From: Gemmiger sp. An120
GTDB taxonomy: Bacteria > Bacillota > Clostridia > Oscillospirales > Ruminococcaceae
Assembly (NCBI RefSeq): GCF_002160955.1
Contig: NZ_NFLN01000006.1
Location: forward strand, 1-64,000
DNA length: 64,000 nt
Reading direction: 5' to 3'
Shown here: in pieces, positions 8,019 to 17,283 of the stretch
How positions within the stretch are numbered: position 1 is the first letter of the stretch
Layout of the letters: each line of letters begins with the position of its first letter
The notes under the pieces: generated by a model
The model's input: only the letters and a program-made list of their open reading frames with translations
The model's database searches: none
Told to the model about the DNA's origin: nothing
Position numbers and translations under genes: made by a program

Positions 8019-9251
8019 ATGCTGATTCTGCGATTTTTGCTGACCCTGGCGCTGGCCTGGTGCGCCGGGCAGCTGGTGTCCAAACTGAAACTGCCCGCTA
8101 TTCTGGGCTGGCTTATCGCCGGTATGGCGCTTGGCCCCCACGGGCTGGCCCTGATGAGCGACGCCGTGCTGGATGCCGGCTGGTACAATACCCTGGTGCA
8201 TCTGCTGGAGTGCGCGGTGGGCCTGATGATCGGCACCGAACTGGTGGGCAGCAAGCTGCGCCGTTCCGGCCGGTCGATCCTGATCACCACCCTCACCCAG
8301 TCCATGGGCACCTTTGCGGTGGTATCGCTGGTGTTCGGGCTGGTGTTTGCCTGGCAGGGGATTCCCGTCTATCTGGCCTTTGTGTTCGGCGGCATCGCCC
8401 TGGCCACTGCTCCAGCGCCCGCCCTCTCCATTGTGCGGGAGTTTGACACCCACGGCCCGGTGACCGATACCCTGCTGCCCATGGCCGCTCTGGACGACAT
8501 TGTGGGCTGCGTGGTGTTCTTCTCGGTAATGGCGGCGGTCTCCGGCCATCTGGCACAGGGCAGCCTGCCGGTGTGGATCATCCCGCTGATCATTCTGCTG
8601 CCGCTGGCGCTGGGGGCCCTGGTGGGCTGGCCCGCCGGCCTGCTGCTGAAAAAGCCCCGGGGCCGCGGCGCCACCCTGGCGCTGGTGCTGGGCGGCATCC
8701 TCTGCACCGCGGCGCTGGGCATGGCGGCTTCCCGTCTGGTGCCCGGGCTGAACTTCATGCTCATGGGTATGGCGTTCTCGGCCGTGTTTGCCAACCTGGT
8801 GGACGAGGAACGTCTGGACAGCATCATGCAGACCTTCCAGCCGGTGCTGGGTGTGGGCATGATCGTGGTGATCCTGAACCTGGGCGCCCCGCTGGACTAC
8901 CATCTGGTGCTGGGGGCCGGCGTCTTTACCGCCCTGTATATCCTGGCCCGGGCGGTGGGCAAGTACACCGGGGCCTATGTGGGGGCCCGGGCCACCCACG
9001 CCCCCGCCACGGTGCGCCGGTATCTGGGCCTGACCCTGCTGCCCCATTCCGGGGTATCGCTGGTATTCACCGGCGTGGCGGTGTCGGTGCTGCAGGGCCC
9101 CGCGCCGGACTGCGCCCGCATCCTGCAGGGCACCATCGCGGCCGCTGCCGTGATCAACGAGCTGATCGCCGTGGTTGCCGCCCGGCAGGGCTTTGCCCTG
9201 GCGGGGGAACTGCACGCCCCCGCTTCCGTGCCGGACAGCACAACCGCATGA
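8019..9251 (+). CDS. cation:proton antiporter, CPA2 family
   Basis: 410 residues, about 12 membrane segments. It begins LPAILGWLIAGMALGPHGL, typical of Kef/NapA-like exchangers. The ATAPAPALSIVREF and LPMAALDDIVGCVV stretches carry the unwound helix and the acidic DD ion-binding site of electrogenic CPA2 members. There is no C-terminal TrkA-N domain. It overlaps the tetR translational unit (AAAGGAG lies at the tetR stop) and is likely induced with it. Ion (Na+, K+ or drug-like cation) cannot be told from sequence. Confidence 0.88.
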   Translation: MLILRFLLTLALAWCAGQLVSKLKLPAILGWLIAGMALGPHGLALMSDAVLDAGWYNTLVHLLECAVGLMIGTELVGSKLRRSGRSILITTLTQSMGTFAVVSLVFGLVFAWQGIPVYLAFVFGGIALATAPAPALSIVREFDTHGPVTDTLLPMAALDDIVGCVVFFSVMAAVSGHLAQGSLPVWIIPLIILLPLALGALVGWPAGLLLKKPRGRGATLALVLGGILCTAALGMAASRLVPGLNFMLMGMAFSAVFANLVDEERLDSIMQTFQPVLGVGMIVVILNLGAPLDYHLVLGAGVFTALYILARAVGKYTGAYVGARATHAPATVRRYLGLTLLPHSGVSLVFTGVAVSVLQGPAPDCARILQGTIAAAAVINELIAVVAARQGFALAGELHAPASVPDSTTA

Positions 9252-9356
9252 TTTTTCGTCCCGGTTGGTGAAGATTCGTTCACAATTGTATGGTATCCTG
9301 TTTAACGGAATCAACCGCCGGGCCGCCGGTCCCGGCCCGTGAAAGGGAGCCTTGCC

Positions 9357-10148
9357 ATGAATCTGTTGTTTTCCATCACGCCATCCTTTGTGCCGCTGCT
9401 GGGCAGCTGCCTGCGCTCCATCCTGAAAAACGGCGGAGCAGACCGGTATACCGCCTATATCCTGCACTCCGGCCTGTCCCCTGCCGCCTGCCGTACCCTG
9501 GAGGCGCAGTTTGGTCCCCGGCTGGAACTGCGGTTTCTGCCGGTGGACGAGCGTCTGTTTGACGGGTTCCCCGAATTCAAGCGGTATCCCCGGCAGATCT
9601 ACTACCGGCTGGCCGCGCCGCTGCTGCTGCCGCCGGAGCTGGACCGCATCCTCTATCTGGATGTGGACACGGTGGTGATCAACCCGCTGGGCCCACTGTA
9701 CAATGCGTCCTTTGACGGGGCCTGTTTCATGGCCTGCACCAATACCCGGAAGCTGCTGACCCGGGTGAACCAGCTGCGTCTGGGCGCCGGGGAGGGTGTG
9801 CCCTATATCAACAGCGGGGTACTGATGATGGACCTGGCCGCGCTGCGCCGGGTCGTCTCCATGGAGCAGATCCGCCGGTACGCCAACGAGATGTACGACC
9901 GGCTTGTGCTGCCGGATCAGGACATCCTGACCGCCCTGTACGGGGACCGGGTCAAGCTGCTGGACAGTCTGGTGTACAACCTGAGCGACCGCACCCTGCG
10001 GCTGTACAACGCCACCCCCGGCAACGAAAAGCGGGATCTGGACTGGGTGCGCCGCCACACGGTGATCGTGCACTATTTTGGCCGCAACAAGCCCTGGAAA
10101 GCCCATTACCACGGTGTGCTGGGCACATTTTACTACGAGTTTGCCTGA
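9357..10148 (+). CDS. family 8 glycosyltransferase (LgtC/GatL-like)
   Basis: 263 residues, soluble retaining glycosyltransferase using a UDP-sugar. GT8 marks: YPRQIYYRL (about 77-85), the metal-binding DxD in YLDVDT (Asp102, Asp104), YINSGVLMMDL, LPDQDILT and the C-terminal VHYFGRNKPW. The ATG at 9357 follows AAAGGGAG; an in-frame upstream ATG at 9339 lies too close to that site. Single-gene unit closed by a terminator. The acceptor is probably a surface glycan, but nothing nearby specifies it. Confidence 0.9.
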   Translation: MNLLFSITPSFVPLLGSCLRSILKNGGADRYTAYILHSGLSPAACRTLEAQFGPRLELRFLPVDERLFDGFPEFKRYPRQIYYRLAAPLLLPPELDRILYLDVDTVVINPLGPLYNASFDGACFMACTNTRKLLTRVNQLRLGAGEGVPYINSGVLMMDLAALRRVVSMEQIRRYANEMYDRLVLPDQDILTALYGDRVKLLDSLVYNLSDRTLRLYNATPGNEKRDLDWVRRHTVIVHYFGRNKPWKAHYHGVLGTFYYEFA

Positions 10149-10160
10149 TTTTTTCAGCAT

Positions 10161-10196
10161 AAAGGCCCGGCTGCGTCTCTGCGCAGCCGGGCCTTT
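10161..10196. terminator. bidirectional terminator
   Basis: 15-bp perfect stem AAAGGCCCGGCTGCG/CGCAGCCGGGCCTTT with T-runs on both sides, between convergent genes. Confidence 0.9.
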
Positions 10197-10219
10197 TTCG
10201 TTCTATCTGCAAAGGGGCT

Positions 10220-10426
10220 TTATGCCCACTCTTCCCGCAGTTCCTGCATGGCCTCCCGGGTGGAGTCCGCCGAGAACAGAAACACGCCGCTGTGGCTGTA
10301 TACCTCCACATGCCCCGCTACCTGCCGAATCACGCAATCCATACCGTACGCCGCCTTTCTTTTGCACCAGGCGTCTGCCGCCCGGCTGTTTTCAGGTTTA
10401 GGAAAGGGTGTTCTCCCTCTTTCCAT
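10220..10426 (-). CDS. small hypothetical protein
   Basis: 68 codons from ATG 10426, but the initiation region there is poor (a GAGG directly abuts the ATG). An internal ATG at 10342 gives a 41-residue core starting MDCVIRQVAGHVEVY and containing GVFLFSADSTREAMQEL. The core reads like a short beta-hairpin plus helix and resembles small conserved proteins of gut Ruminococcaceae as I recall them. Shared bidirectional terminator with the GT8 gene. Confidence 0.5.
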   Translation of the reverse strand: MERGRTPFPKPENSRAADAWCKRKAAYGMDCVIRQVAGHVEVYSHSGVFLFSADSTREAMQELREEWA

Positions 10427-10485
10427 CCTCAGTATAGCAAAAGCATAGTACGATAATCAGGACTATCAACCCAAACAGAAAGACA

Positions 10486-10508
10486 GCGGGCCGCCCGGGA
10501 CGGCCCGC
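10486..10508 (-). terminator. candidate terminator after the CBS gene
   Basis: GCGGGCC-(9 nt)-GGCCCGC stem; the following U-tract is interrupted, so strength is uncertain. Confidence 0.45.
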
Positions 10509-10533
10509 AAAACAACCACGAAAAACCCGAGGA

Positions 10534-10983
10534 TCAGGCCCGTACCTTTTCGCCCCGGGAAGCACGCACATCCCGGGAAGCGCCGCACACCCGGTCGTAG
10601 CAATACTGGATGATGCTGTTGCGCTTGACCAGGCCGATAAAGCTTTTCTTGTCGTCCACCACCGGCACAAAATTCTGGGTCATGGCGGCGGCCACCAGTT
10701 CGTCCATGGTGGTGGTCACCGGAACCGGCAGATAGTCCCGCTTGCGGGGTACCGCCGATACCGGCACGTCCTCCGCCCGCTCACAGGACAGGTCCATATG
10801 GTTTTTGATGTACCAGAGCAGATCGCCCTCGGTGATGGTGCCCGCGTACTCGCCCCGCCGGGTAAGCACCGGGATGGAGGAATACCGGTGGTACTCCATC
10901 TTCTCCAGGGTCTGGCGCAGGGTGAAGTCGTCATAGATGAAGGCCACATCCTGCTTGGGGGTAAGGAAGAACAACAGATTCAT
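10534..10983 (-). CDS. tandem CBS-domain protein
   Basis: 149 residues, almost entirely a CBS pair (Bateman module): first repeat about residues 12-65 (MEYHRYSSIPVLTRRGEYAGTITEGDLL), second about 72-130 (VAAAMTQNFVPVVDDKKSFIGLVKRNSII). Such stand-alone pairs usually sense adenine nucleotides. No effector domain is attached. Single gene with a TATAAT (11045-11050, minus strand) upstream but no convincing -35. Confidence 0.88.
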   Translation of the reverse strand: MNLLFFLTPKQDVAFIYDDFTLRQTLEKMEYHRYSSIPVLTRRGEYAGTITEGDLLWYIKNHMDLSCERAEDVPVSAVPRKRDYLPVPVTTTMDELVAAAMTQNFVPVVDDKKSFIGLVKRNSIIQYCYDRVCGASRDVRASRGEKVRA

Positions 10984-11167
10984 ATCGATGCCTCGCTTAT
11001 AGTAGGATTGAGGGTCGGTGATTTTGCAATCATTTTGTAATTTTATTATACCGCCTCTTTATGAAAAAGGTATGTCTAAATTCCGTTGATGATGATTTTT
11101 TTGTACATTTGTTACGATGCGTCCCGCGGATGCCGGGCAGATGCCCAAAGGCCGCATTCCCGCCGCT

Positions 11168-11196
11168 TTTCAAAGCACGCCGGGCTGTGGTATAAT
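11168..11196 (+). promoter_or_regulatory. candidate promoter for the solute-binding lipoprotein
   Basis: TATAAT at 11191-11196 with a poor -35 (TTTCAA, 11168-11173) 17 bp upstream. Otherwise 10984-11270 holds only divergent -10 elements. Confidence 0.4.
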
Positions 11197-11270
11197 AAAG
11201 AGCCGGGAACGGTGCGCCGTTCCCCCAGTTCTGCGGCCCGCGCGGGCCGCGCAAAAGGAAGTGAACACCC

Positions 11271-12812
11271 ATGCATTCTGTTCTCCGCCGCGCGCTGGCC
11301 CTGGCGGCCGGTGTCCTGCTGCTGGCGGGATGCGCTGCCGATTCCGCGCCGGACGGCAGCGACGCCTCCTCTTCCGGCGGGATGGCCACCATCCAGGTGC
11401 CGGCCGGCGGCAGCACCTCCGACGGAGTGCTCTGCATCGGCTATACCGAGGCCGACGGATTCAACCCCTATCTGGTCAACTCCTCGCTGGTGGCCCAGAA
11501 CGCCGGGCTGGTATTTGAAAATCTGGTAGAGATCACCCCCGAGATAGATCTGGAGTACCGCCTGGCCCAGAACATCGTGAGCACCGGCAATCAGGTGATC
11601 ATCACCCCCCGGAGCGGCTGCACCTTCGCGGACGGTTCCCCCGTCACGGCCGAGGACCTGCTGGCCAGCCTGCAGGCGGCCCAGGCCAGCGCCATGTACG
11701 GCGGGCGGTTTGCCAATGTGACCGGCATGCGGCTGCAAAACGATACGGTGGTGCTGGATCTGGCCGCGCCGGACAGCCTGTTTGCCTACCTGTGCGACAT
11801 CCCGGTGATGAAAGCCGGGGAGACCGGCCTGTCCGCCCCCACCGCCAGCGGCCGCTACACCTACGGCGACGGGGCCGATCAGCTGGTGGCCAACCCGCGG
11901 GCGCCCTTCGGCGCGGGGGAAGGCCCTGCCGAGATCCGGCTGTGGCCGGTGTCCGGCTATGACGAGCTGGTCAGCAGCTTCTCCCAGGGTTCGGTGAACC
12001 TGTACGACGCCATCAGCGACAGTGACGCCGCCGGCAGCATGACCAGCCAGCAGAGTTTCTATCGCACCAATGAACTGATCTACCTGGGTGTGAACAGCAC
12101 CAGCGAAAAGCCCCTGCTGGCCACCGCCACCGGCCGGGTAGCCCTGAGCCGCATGACCGACCGGCGCAAACTGGCCCAGGAGAGTTTTTATTCCCGCGCG
12201 TATCCTGCCACCGGCATTGTGAACAGCTTCTACCCCTGCGTGCGGGACGCGCAGGTGATCAGCGCCGACGCCGACACCGCCGAACTGCCCGCCCTGATGG
12301 CGGCGCTGGGCTACACGCTGGACCCGATGACCGGCTACTATGCCGACGCCTCCGGCGCCCGGCTGGAGGTGCAGCTGCTGGTGTACACCGGCAGCGTGTA
12401 CAAGCGGTACGCGGCCAACCTGCTGCGCCAGCAGTGGGGCGAAGCAGGCGTGTATGTACAGATCGTGGAACAGGACAATTTTGACCAGTACAAGGAACAG
12501 GTGCTGAGCGGTCAATTTGAACTGTACATCGGGGAAGTAAAGTTGTATAATAATATGGATATAACGCCGTTTCTCACCGGTGGGGCCCTGAGCATGGGCC
12601 TGGCCCAGAGTGAGGAGCTGCTGGCCGCCCGGGACGCATTCCGTCTGGACACGGCCGCCGCCGGCACTTTGGAACAGACCTTTGCGGCTCTGATGCCCCT
12701 GGTGCCGCTGGTATGGCAGAACGGCACCGTGGTGTGCAGCCGGGACGTGACCGGCGTAAGCGCCTCGGTAAGCGGCGTGTTTTATTCCCTGGCAAACCTT
12801 GCGGTCGCATAA
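11271..12812 (+). CDS. lipoprotein, ABC-type peptide/solute-binding protein (SBP family 5)
   Basis: 513 residues. N-terminal signal with lipobox LLAG-Cys (about residues 17-21), a Ser/Gly-rich linker, then the bilobed SBP_bac_5 fold (GVLCIGYTEADGFNPYL, FADGSPVTAEDLLASLQA, Leu/Tyr-rich C-lobe). Such proteins bind oligopeptides or related solutes and deliver them to an ABC permease; no permease or ATPase gene is adjacent, so it is an orphan here. Start ATG preceded by AAAAGGAAG. The Asp23 gene follows 34 bp later. Confidence 0.88.
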   Translation: MHSVLRRALALAAGVLLLAGCAADSAPDGSDASSSGGMATIQVPAGGSTSDGVLCIGYTEADGFNPYLVNSSLVAQNAGLVFENLVEITPEIDLEYRLAQNIVSTGNQVIITPRSGCTFADGSPVTAEDLLASLQAAQASAMYGGRFANVTGMRLQNDTVVLDLAAPDSLFAYLCDIPVMKAGETGLSAPTASGRYTYGDGADQLVANPRAPFGAGEGPAEIRLWPVSGYDELVSSFSQGSVNLYDAISDSDAAGSMTSQQSFYRTNELIYLGVNSTSEKPLLATATGRVALSRMTDRRKLAQESFYSRAYPATGIVNSFYPCVRDAQVISADADTAELPALMAALGYTLDPMTGYYADASGARLEVQLLVYTGSVYKRYAANLLRQQWGEAGVYVQIVEQDNFDQYKEQVLSGQFELYIGEVKLYNNMDITPFLTGGALSMGLAQSEELLAARDAFRLDTAAAGTLEQTFAALMPLVPLVWQNGTVVCSRDVTGVSASVSGVFYSLANLAVA

Positions 12813-12846
12813 GGCCGACGAATCTGCGTAAAGGAGCGATGACAAG

Positions 12847-13203
12847 ATGATCACCAGCTATACCCCTCAGGGCGCCGTGAGCATCACCGGCGAGTACTTC
12901 AATCAGCTTGTGGCCGAGGTGGCCAAACGCTGCTACGGGGTGACCGCCATGGGCGACGACACCACGGCCCAGCAGCTCAAGGGCCTGGTGCTCGGCGGGA
13001 CCCATGCCGAAAAGGGCGTGCACGTGGAGCAGCGGGACGGCCAGCTGGCCATTCAGCTGCGCATTAAGGTGAGCTATGGGCTCAACATCGCCACCATCGT
13101 GCGGGCCATCACCCATAAGGTCAAGGATGAGGTGGAGCATGCCACCGGCCTGAAGGTCTGCCGCATCGACGTGCGGGTGGAGGACATCCTCTCCGCTGAA
13201 TGA
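12847..13203 (+). CDS. Asp23/Gls24 family envelope stress protein
   Basis: 118 residues, nearly all one Asp23/Gls24 domain (GAVSITGEYFNQLVAEVA; LKVSYGLNIATIVRAITHKVKDEVEHATGL). Homologous to B. subtilis YloU, which in many Firmicutes precedes the fatty acid kinase gene, exactly as here (72 bp gap). Its biochemical role is not established; membrane association or envelope stress is the family theme. Good AAAGGAG upstream. Confidence 0.92.
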   Translation: MITSYTPQGAVSITGEYFNQLVAEVAKRCYGVTAMGDDTTAQQLKGLVLGGTHAEKGVHVEQRDGQLAIQLRIKVSYGLNIATIVRAITHKVKDEVEHATGLKVCRIDVRVEDILSAE

Positions 13204-13275
13204 CCGTCCGCCCGTACCTACCCCGCCCGGCGGCCCGGGTTACAAGTGATAATCGTATTTGAGGTGTTTTGAATT

Positions 13276-14958
13276 ATGATTACTGGTAAGATCCTGCGCG
13301 ACGCGATCCTTTCCGGCGCCAACAACATCGCCAACCAGCGCACCCGCGTGGACGAACTGAACGTCTTCCCGGTGCCGGACGGCGACACCGGCACCAACAT
13401 GAGCATGACCGTGGGGGCCGCCGTGCCCGAGCTGAACGCCCTGGATGACGACTGCACCGTGGCCGAGGCTTCCAAGGCTGCCGCCAGCGCCATGCTGCGC
13501 GGCGCCCGCGGCAACAGCGGCGTTATCACCAGCCTGCTGTTCCGCGGCTTCTCCAAGGCGCTGGACGGCAAGAAGACCGCCGATGCCGCCGACCTGACCG
13601 CCGCGCTGCAGAAGGGCGTGGAGGCTGCCTACAAGGCCGTGATGAAGCCCACCGAGGGCACCATGCTCACCGTGGCCCGCGTGGCCGGCGAACAGGCGGC
13701 TGCCAGCGGCCTGACCGATGTGAACGAGCTGTGGGACCGGGTCATGACCGCCGCGCAGGAAGCCCTGGACAACACCCCCAACCAGCTGCCGGTGCTGAAA
13801 AAGGCCGGCGTGGTGGACGCGGGCGGCCAGGGCCTGGTGATCATCTTCGCGGGTATGCAGCAGGTGTTCCACGGCGGTGAGATCGTCGCCGGCGCCGAAG
13901 CCCCCGCCAAGGCCGCGGGCAGCAATGCCGCCGGCAAGGGCGTGTTCACCGACGACCTGATGAAGGTGGAAGACATCAAGAACGGCTACTGCACCCAGTT
14001 CCTGGTGAACAAGAACGAGGACTGCAGCACCGAGAAGCTGCGCGCTTTCCTGGAATCCAACGGCGACAGCGTGGTGGTGATCGAGGACGACGAGGTCATC
14101 AACTGCCATGTGCACACCGCTGACCCGGGCAAGATCCTGAGCCATGCGATCCAGTACGGGTATCTGACCGGCTTCAAGATCGAGAACATGCACGAGCAGT
14201 TCCTGGCCCGCCAGAAGCAGGGCAAGGGCCTGGAGAAGCAGAAGAAGGCCGAGGCGGCCCCCGCCAGCGAGTTCCCCTACGCGGCGGTTGACCCGGAGCG
14301 TGCCTACGGCTTTGTGGCCGTGGCCGCGGGCGAGGGCCTGCGGGCGGTGTTTGCCGACCTGGGCGTGGACGCCATTGTGTCCGGCGGCCAGACCATGAAC
14401 CCGGCCACCGAGGACATCGTGGCCGCGGTGCAGAGCGTGCCCGCCCAGACCGTATTTGTTCTGCCCAACAACAAGAACATCATCATGGCCGCCGAGATGG
14501 CCCAGAAGATCGCTGACCGGCGGATCGTGGTGCTGCCCACCCGCACCATTCCCCAGGGCATCACCGCCATGCTGAACTTTGACCCCGACGCCACCGTGGA
14601 TGCCAACACCATCAACATGATGCAGGCGGCCGACAAGGTGAGCACCGGTCTTGTGACCTTTGCCGCCCGCGACAGCGAGTTTGACGGCAAGAAGATCAAG
14701 AAGGGCGAGATCATGGCCCTGGAGAACGGCAAGATCGTGAACACCGGCAGCGACATCACCAAGATCACCTACCGTCTGGCCCGCAGCATGGCCAAGCGGG
14801 ATACCAGCTTCATCACCGTGATCAGCGGCTGCGATGTGAGCGAGGAAGAGGCCGAGCGCACCACCGAGCTGGTACGCGCCAAGGTAGGCGGCGACATCGA
14901 GGTCACCCACATCAGCGGCGGCCAGCCGGTCTACTACTATATGATCAGCGTGGAATAA
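13276..14958 (+). CDS. fakA: fatty acid kinase FakA (DAK/YloV family)
   Basis: 560 residues. The N-terminal DhaL ATP-binding domain (LRDAILSGANNIANQRTRVDELNVFPVPDGDTGTNM; GARGNSGVI) carries the nucleotide and Mg2+ ligands; the remainder is the middle and DegV-like FakA C-terminal domain. With a FakB partner it phosphorylates exogenous fatty acids for phospholipid synthesis; no fakB is in this window. Conserved order Asp23-fakA-recG, though a terminator separates recG. Confidence 0.93.
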   Translation: MITGKILRDAILSGANNIANQRTRVDELNVFPVPDGDTGTNMSMTVGAAVPELNALDDDCTVAEASKAAASAMLRGARGNSGVITSLLFRGFSKALDGKKTADAADLTAALQKGVEAAYKAVMKPTEGTMLTVARVAGEQAAASGLTDVNELWDRVMTAAQEALDNTPNQLPVLKKAGVVDAGGQGLVIIFAGMQQVFHGGEIVAGAEAPAKAAGSNAAGKGVFTDDLMKVEDIKNGYCTQFLVNKNEDCSTEKLRAFLESNGDSVVVIEDDEVINCHVHTADPGKILSHAIQYGYLTGFKIENMHEQFLARQKQGKGLEKQKKAEAAPASEFPYAAVDPERAYGFVAVAAGEGLRAVFADLGVDAIVSGGQTMNPATEDIVAAVQSVPAQTVFVLPNNKNIIMAAEMAQKIADRRIVVLPTRTIPQGITAMLNFDPDATVDANTINMMQAADKVSTGLVTFAARDSEFDGKKIKKGEIMALENGKIVNTGSDITKITYRLARSMAKRDTSFITVISGCDVSEEEAERTTELVRAKVGGDIEVTHISGGQPVYYYMISVE

Positions 14959-14980
14959 GGCGGAAAGCCGGATTCCTGCC

Positions 14981-15014
14981 GCGCGGGAGAGGGGTTTCCT
15001 CTCCCGCGCCTTTT
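14981..15014 (+). terminator. intrinsic terminator between fakA and recG
   Basis: 12-bp stem GCGCGGGAGAGG/CCTCTCCCGCGC followed by a T-rich tract. Confidence 0.85.
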
Positions 15015-15051
15015 GCTTTTGCACGAATTTTCCCGAAAGGAGGCACAGGCC

Positions 15052-17097
15052 ATGCAGCTGGATACGCCGGTGCAGTATCTGAAGAATGTAGGCCCCCGCA
15101 CCGCCGAGCGGTTTGCCCGGCTGGGCATCCGGACGGTGGCCGACCTGCTGGCCCACTATCCCCGCCGGTACATCGACTACTCCAACGCGGGCGGGGTGGC
15201 CGCCGCACCCTTTGATACCGAGACGGTGGTGCGGGCCTTTGTCTACGCCAAGGAGCCGATGCGCCGTCTGCCCGGCGGGCGTACCCTGCAGCGGGTGCAG
15301 GCCGGGGACGGGGACGCGGCGCTGAGCCTGGCCTGGTTCAACAACCCCTACGCCGCCGACAAGCTGGAGGTGGGGCAGGAATACTGGTTTCAGGGCCGGG
15401 TGACCGGCACCCTGACCCGCCGGGAGATGGCCAACCCGCTGGTGCGCACCCAGGCGCAGGTGACCAAAGCCCCGCTGGAGCCGGTGTATCCCCAGACCGA
15501 GGGGCTGCCCAGCTGGCGGATCAGCCAGGCGGTGACGGCGGCGCTGGAGGCCGTGGGGCAGCTGGAGGAACCCCTGCCCCCTGCCCTGCTGACCAAATAC
15601 CGGCTGCCTGGCCGGGCCGAGGCGGTGCGGGCCATCCACCGGCCCCGCTCGGCGGAGGAGGCGGCGGGGGCCCGGCGGCGGCTGATCTTTGAAGAACTGC
15701 TGACCTTGCAGCTGGGGGTCAACCTGATGAAGAGCCGGGGCGCGGGCCAGACCGGCGCCCGCATGGGCCGGGTGGACCTGGAACCGCTGTGGCGGTCGCT
15801 GCCCTTTGCCCCCACCGGGGCCCAGCGCCGGGCCGCGGGCGAGATCGCGGCCGACCTGCGGGGCCCCGCCCCCATGAACCGGCTGCTGCAGGGGGACGTG
15901 GGCAGCGGCAAAACGCTGGTGGCGGCGGCGGCGGTATACATTGCCGCCCGCAGCGGCTGGCAGAGCGCCCTGATGGCCCCCACCGAGATTCTGGCCGCCC
16001 AGCACGCCCGCAGCCTGCAGGCGATGCTGGGGCCGCTGGGGGTACAGGTGGCGCTGCTTACCGGCGGAATGAAGGCCGCCCCCCGCCGCCAGACCCTGAA
16101 AGCCATTGCCGAGGGCCAGGCGGATCTGGTGGTGGGCACCCACGCGGTGATCGGGGCCGGGGTGGAATTTGCCCGGCTGGGGCTGGCCATTGTGGACGAG
16201 CAGCACCGGTTCGGGGTGCGGCAGCGGGGCCTGCTGGCCGCCAAGGCGGACAGCCCCCATCTGCTGGTGATGAGCGCCACCCCCATTCCCCGCACGCTGG
16301 GGCTGCTGATCTACGGAGATCTGGACATCTCCATCCTGGATGAACTGCCCCCGGGCCGCAAACCGGTCAAGACGTATTATACAACCAGTATAAAACGCCG
16401 TGATATGTACGGTTTTTTAAACAAGCAGATCGAGGCCGGGCACCAGGTGTATGTGGTGTGCCCGCTGATCGAGCAGGGGGAAAACTCCGGCGAGGAGATG
16501 CAGGCGGCGGCGGATTACCGGGACAAGGTGGCGGCGCCGCTGCTGCCGGGACGGCGGATCGGTCTGCTGCACGGGCGGATGAAGCCCAAAGAAAAGGCAG
16601 CGGTGATGGACGCTTTCAAGGCCGGGGAACTGGACGTGCTGGTAAGCACCACCGTGATCGAGGTGGGGGTGGACGTGCCCAACGCCACGGTGATGGTGAT
16701 TGAAAACGCCGAGCGGTACGGCCTGAGCGCGCTGCACCAGCTGCGGGGCCGCGTGGGCCGGGGCGCGGCGGAAAGCTGCTGCATCCTGATCAGCGACCAT
16801 GATTCGGAGTCGGTGCGGGAACGTCTGCGGTTTCTGTGCAGCACCAGCGACGGGTTTGCGATCGCCAAATACGATCTGGAGCATCGGGGGCCGGGGGATT
16901 TCTTCGGCAGCCGCCAGCACGGGCTGCCGGTGCTGCAGATTGCCGACCTGATGACCGACACCCGCGCTTTGTACGCGGCACAGGAGGAGGCCGGCGCAAT
17001 TCTGCGGGCCGACCCCCAGCTGCAGCGGGAGGAAAACCAGCCGCTGGCCCGGGCGGTGGAGCATTTGTTTGAGCGTGCCGAGGGCACCATGAATTGA
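15052..17097 (+). CDS. recG: ATP-dependent DNA helicase RecG
   Basis: Branch-migrating helicase that regresses stalled forks and processes Holliday-type junctions. 681 residues, normal length. N-terminal wedge/OB region (VQYLKNVGPRTAERF, YPRRYIDYS), then helicase motifs: GDVGSGKT (Walker A), the DEQH box (VDEQHRFGVRQR), MSATPIPRTL, and C-terminal HQLRGRVGRG (motif VI). Start ATG 15052 has AAAGGAGG 8 bases upstream; an in-frame TTG further upstream overlaps the leader. Confidence 0.96.
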   Translation: MQLDTPVQYLKNVGPRTAERFARLGIRTVADLLAHYPRRYIDYSNAGGVAAAPFDTETVVRAFVYAKEPMRRLPGGRTLQRVQAGDGDAALSLAWFNNPYAADKLEVGQEYWFQGRVTGTLTRREMANPLVRTQAQVTKAPLEPVYPQTEGLPSWRISQAVTAALEAVGQLEEPLPPALLTKYRLPGRAEAVRAIHRPRSAEEAAGARRRLIFEELLTLQLGVNLMKSRGAGQTGARMGRVDLEPLWRSLPFAPTGAQRRAAGEIAADLRGPAPMNRLLQGDVGSGKTLVAAAAVYIAARSGWQSALMAPTEILAAQHARSLQAMLGPLGVQVALLTGGMKAAPRRQTLKAIAEGQADLVVGTHAVIGAGVEFARLGLAIVDEQHRFGVRQRGLLAAKADSPHLLVMSATPIPRTLGLLIYGDLDISILDELPPGRKPVKTYYTTSIKRRDMYGFLNKQIEAGHQVYVVCPLIEQGENSGEEMQAAADYRDKVAAPLLPGRRIGLLHGRMKPKEKAAVMDAFKAGELDVLVSTTVIEVGVDVPNATVMVIENAERYGLSALHQLRGRVGRGAAESCCILISDHDSESVRERLRFLCSTSDGFAIAKYDLEHRGPGDFFGSRQHGLPVLQIADLMTDTRALYAAQEEAGAILRADPQLQREENQPLARAVEHLFERAEGTMN

Positions 17098-17119
17098 TTG
17101 GCTGATAGCAGTCCCCGTC

Positions 17120-17148
17120 AGCGGGCCGGAAGAATCCGGCCCGCTTTT
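17120..17148 (+). terminator. intrinsic terminator after recG
   Basis: AGCGGGCCGGA-AGAA-TCCGGCCCGC stem then TTTT. Confidence 0.88.
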
Positions 17149-17223
17149 GTATTGCCGCAGCATAAAAGCAACAATTTTTCTGTTTATTTATAAAAAGTTT
17201 ACCACATACTGCTGCAAATCGCG

Positions 17224-17229
17224 TATAAT
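17224..17229 (+). promoter_or_regulatory. -10 element for beta-CASP gene
   Basis: TATAAT in an AT-rich stretch; no good -35 at 16-18 bp. Confidence 0.4.
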
Positions 17230-17283
17230 AAAGCTAAGAAGCGGCCGGGTAACGGCCGCATTGCTGCAAAGGAGGCGAACCCT

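Noticed and set aside
7314-10160. 948-codon minus-strand open frame
   Set aside because: Antisense to tetR, antiporter and GT8 genes; composition is Gln/His/Gly-rich, typical of the reverse of GC-rich genes.
13240-16260. 1006-codon minus-strand open frame
   Set aside because: Antisense to fakA and recG, which have full motif sets and ribosome sites.
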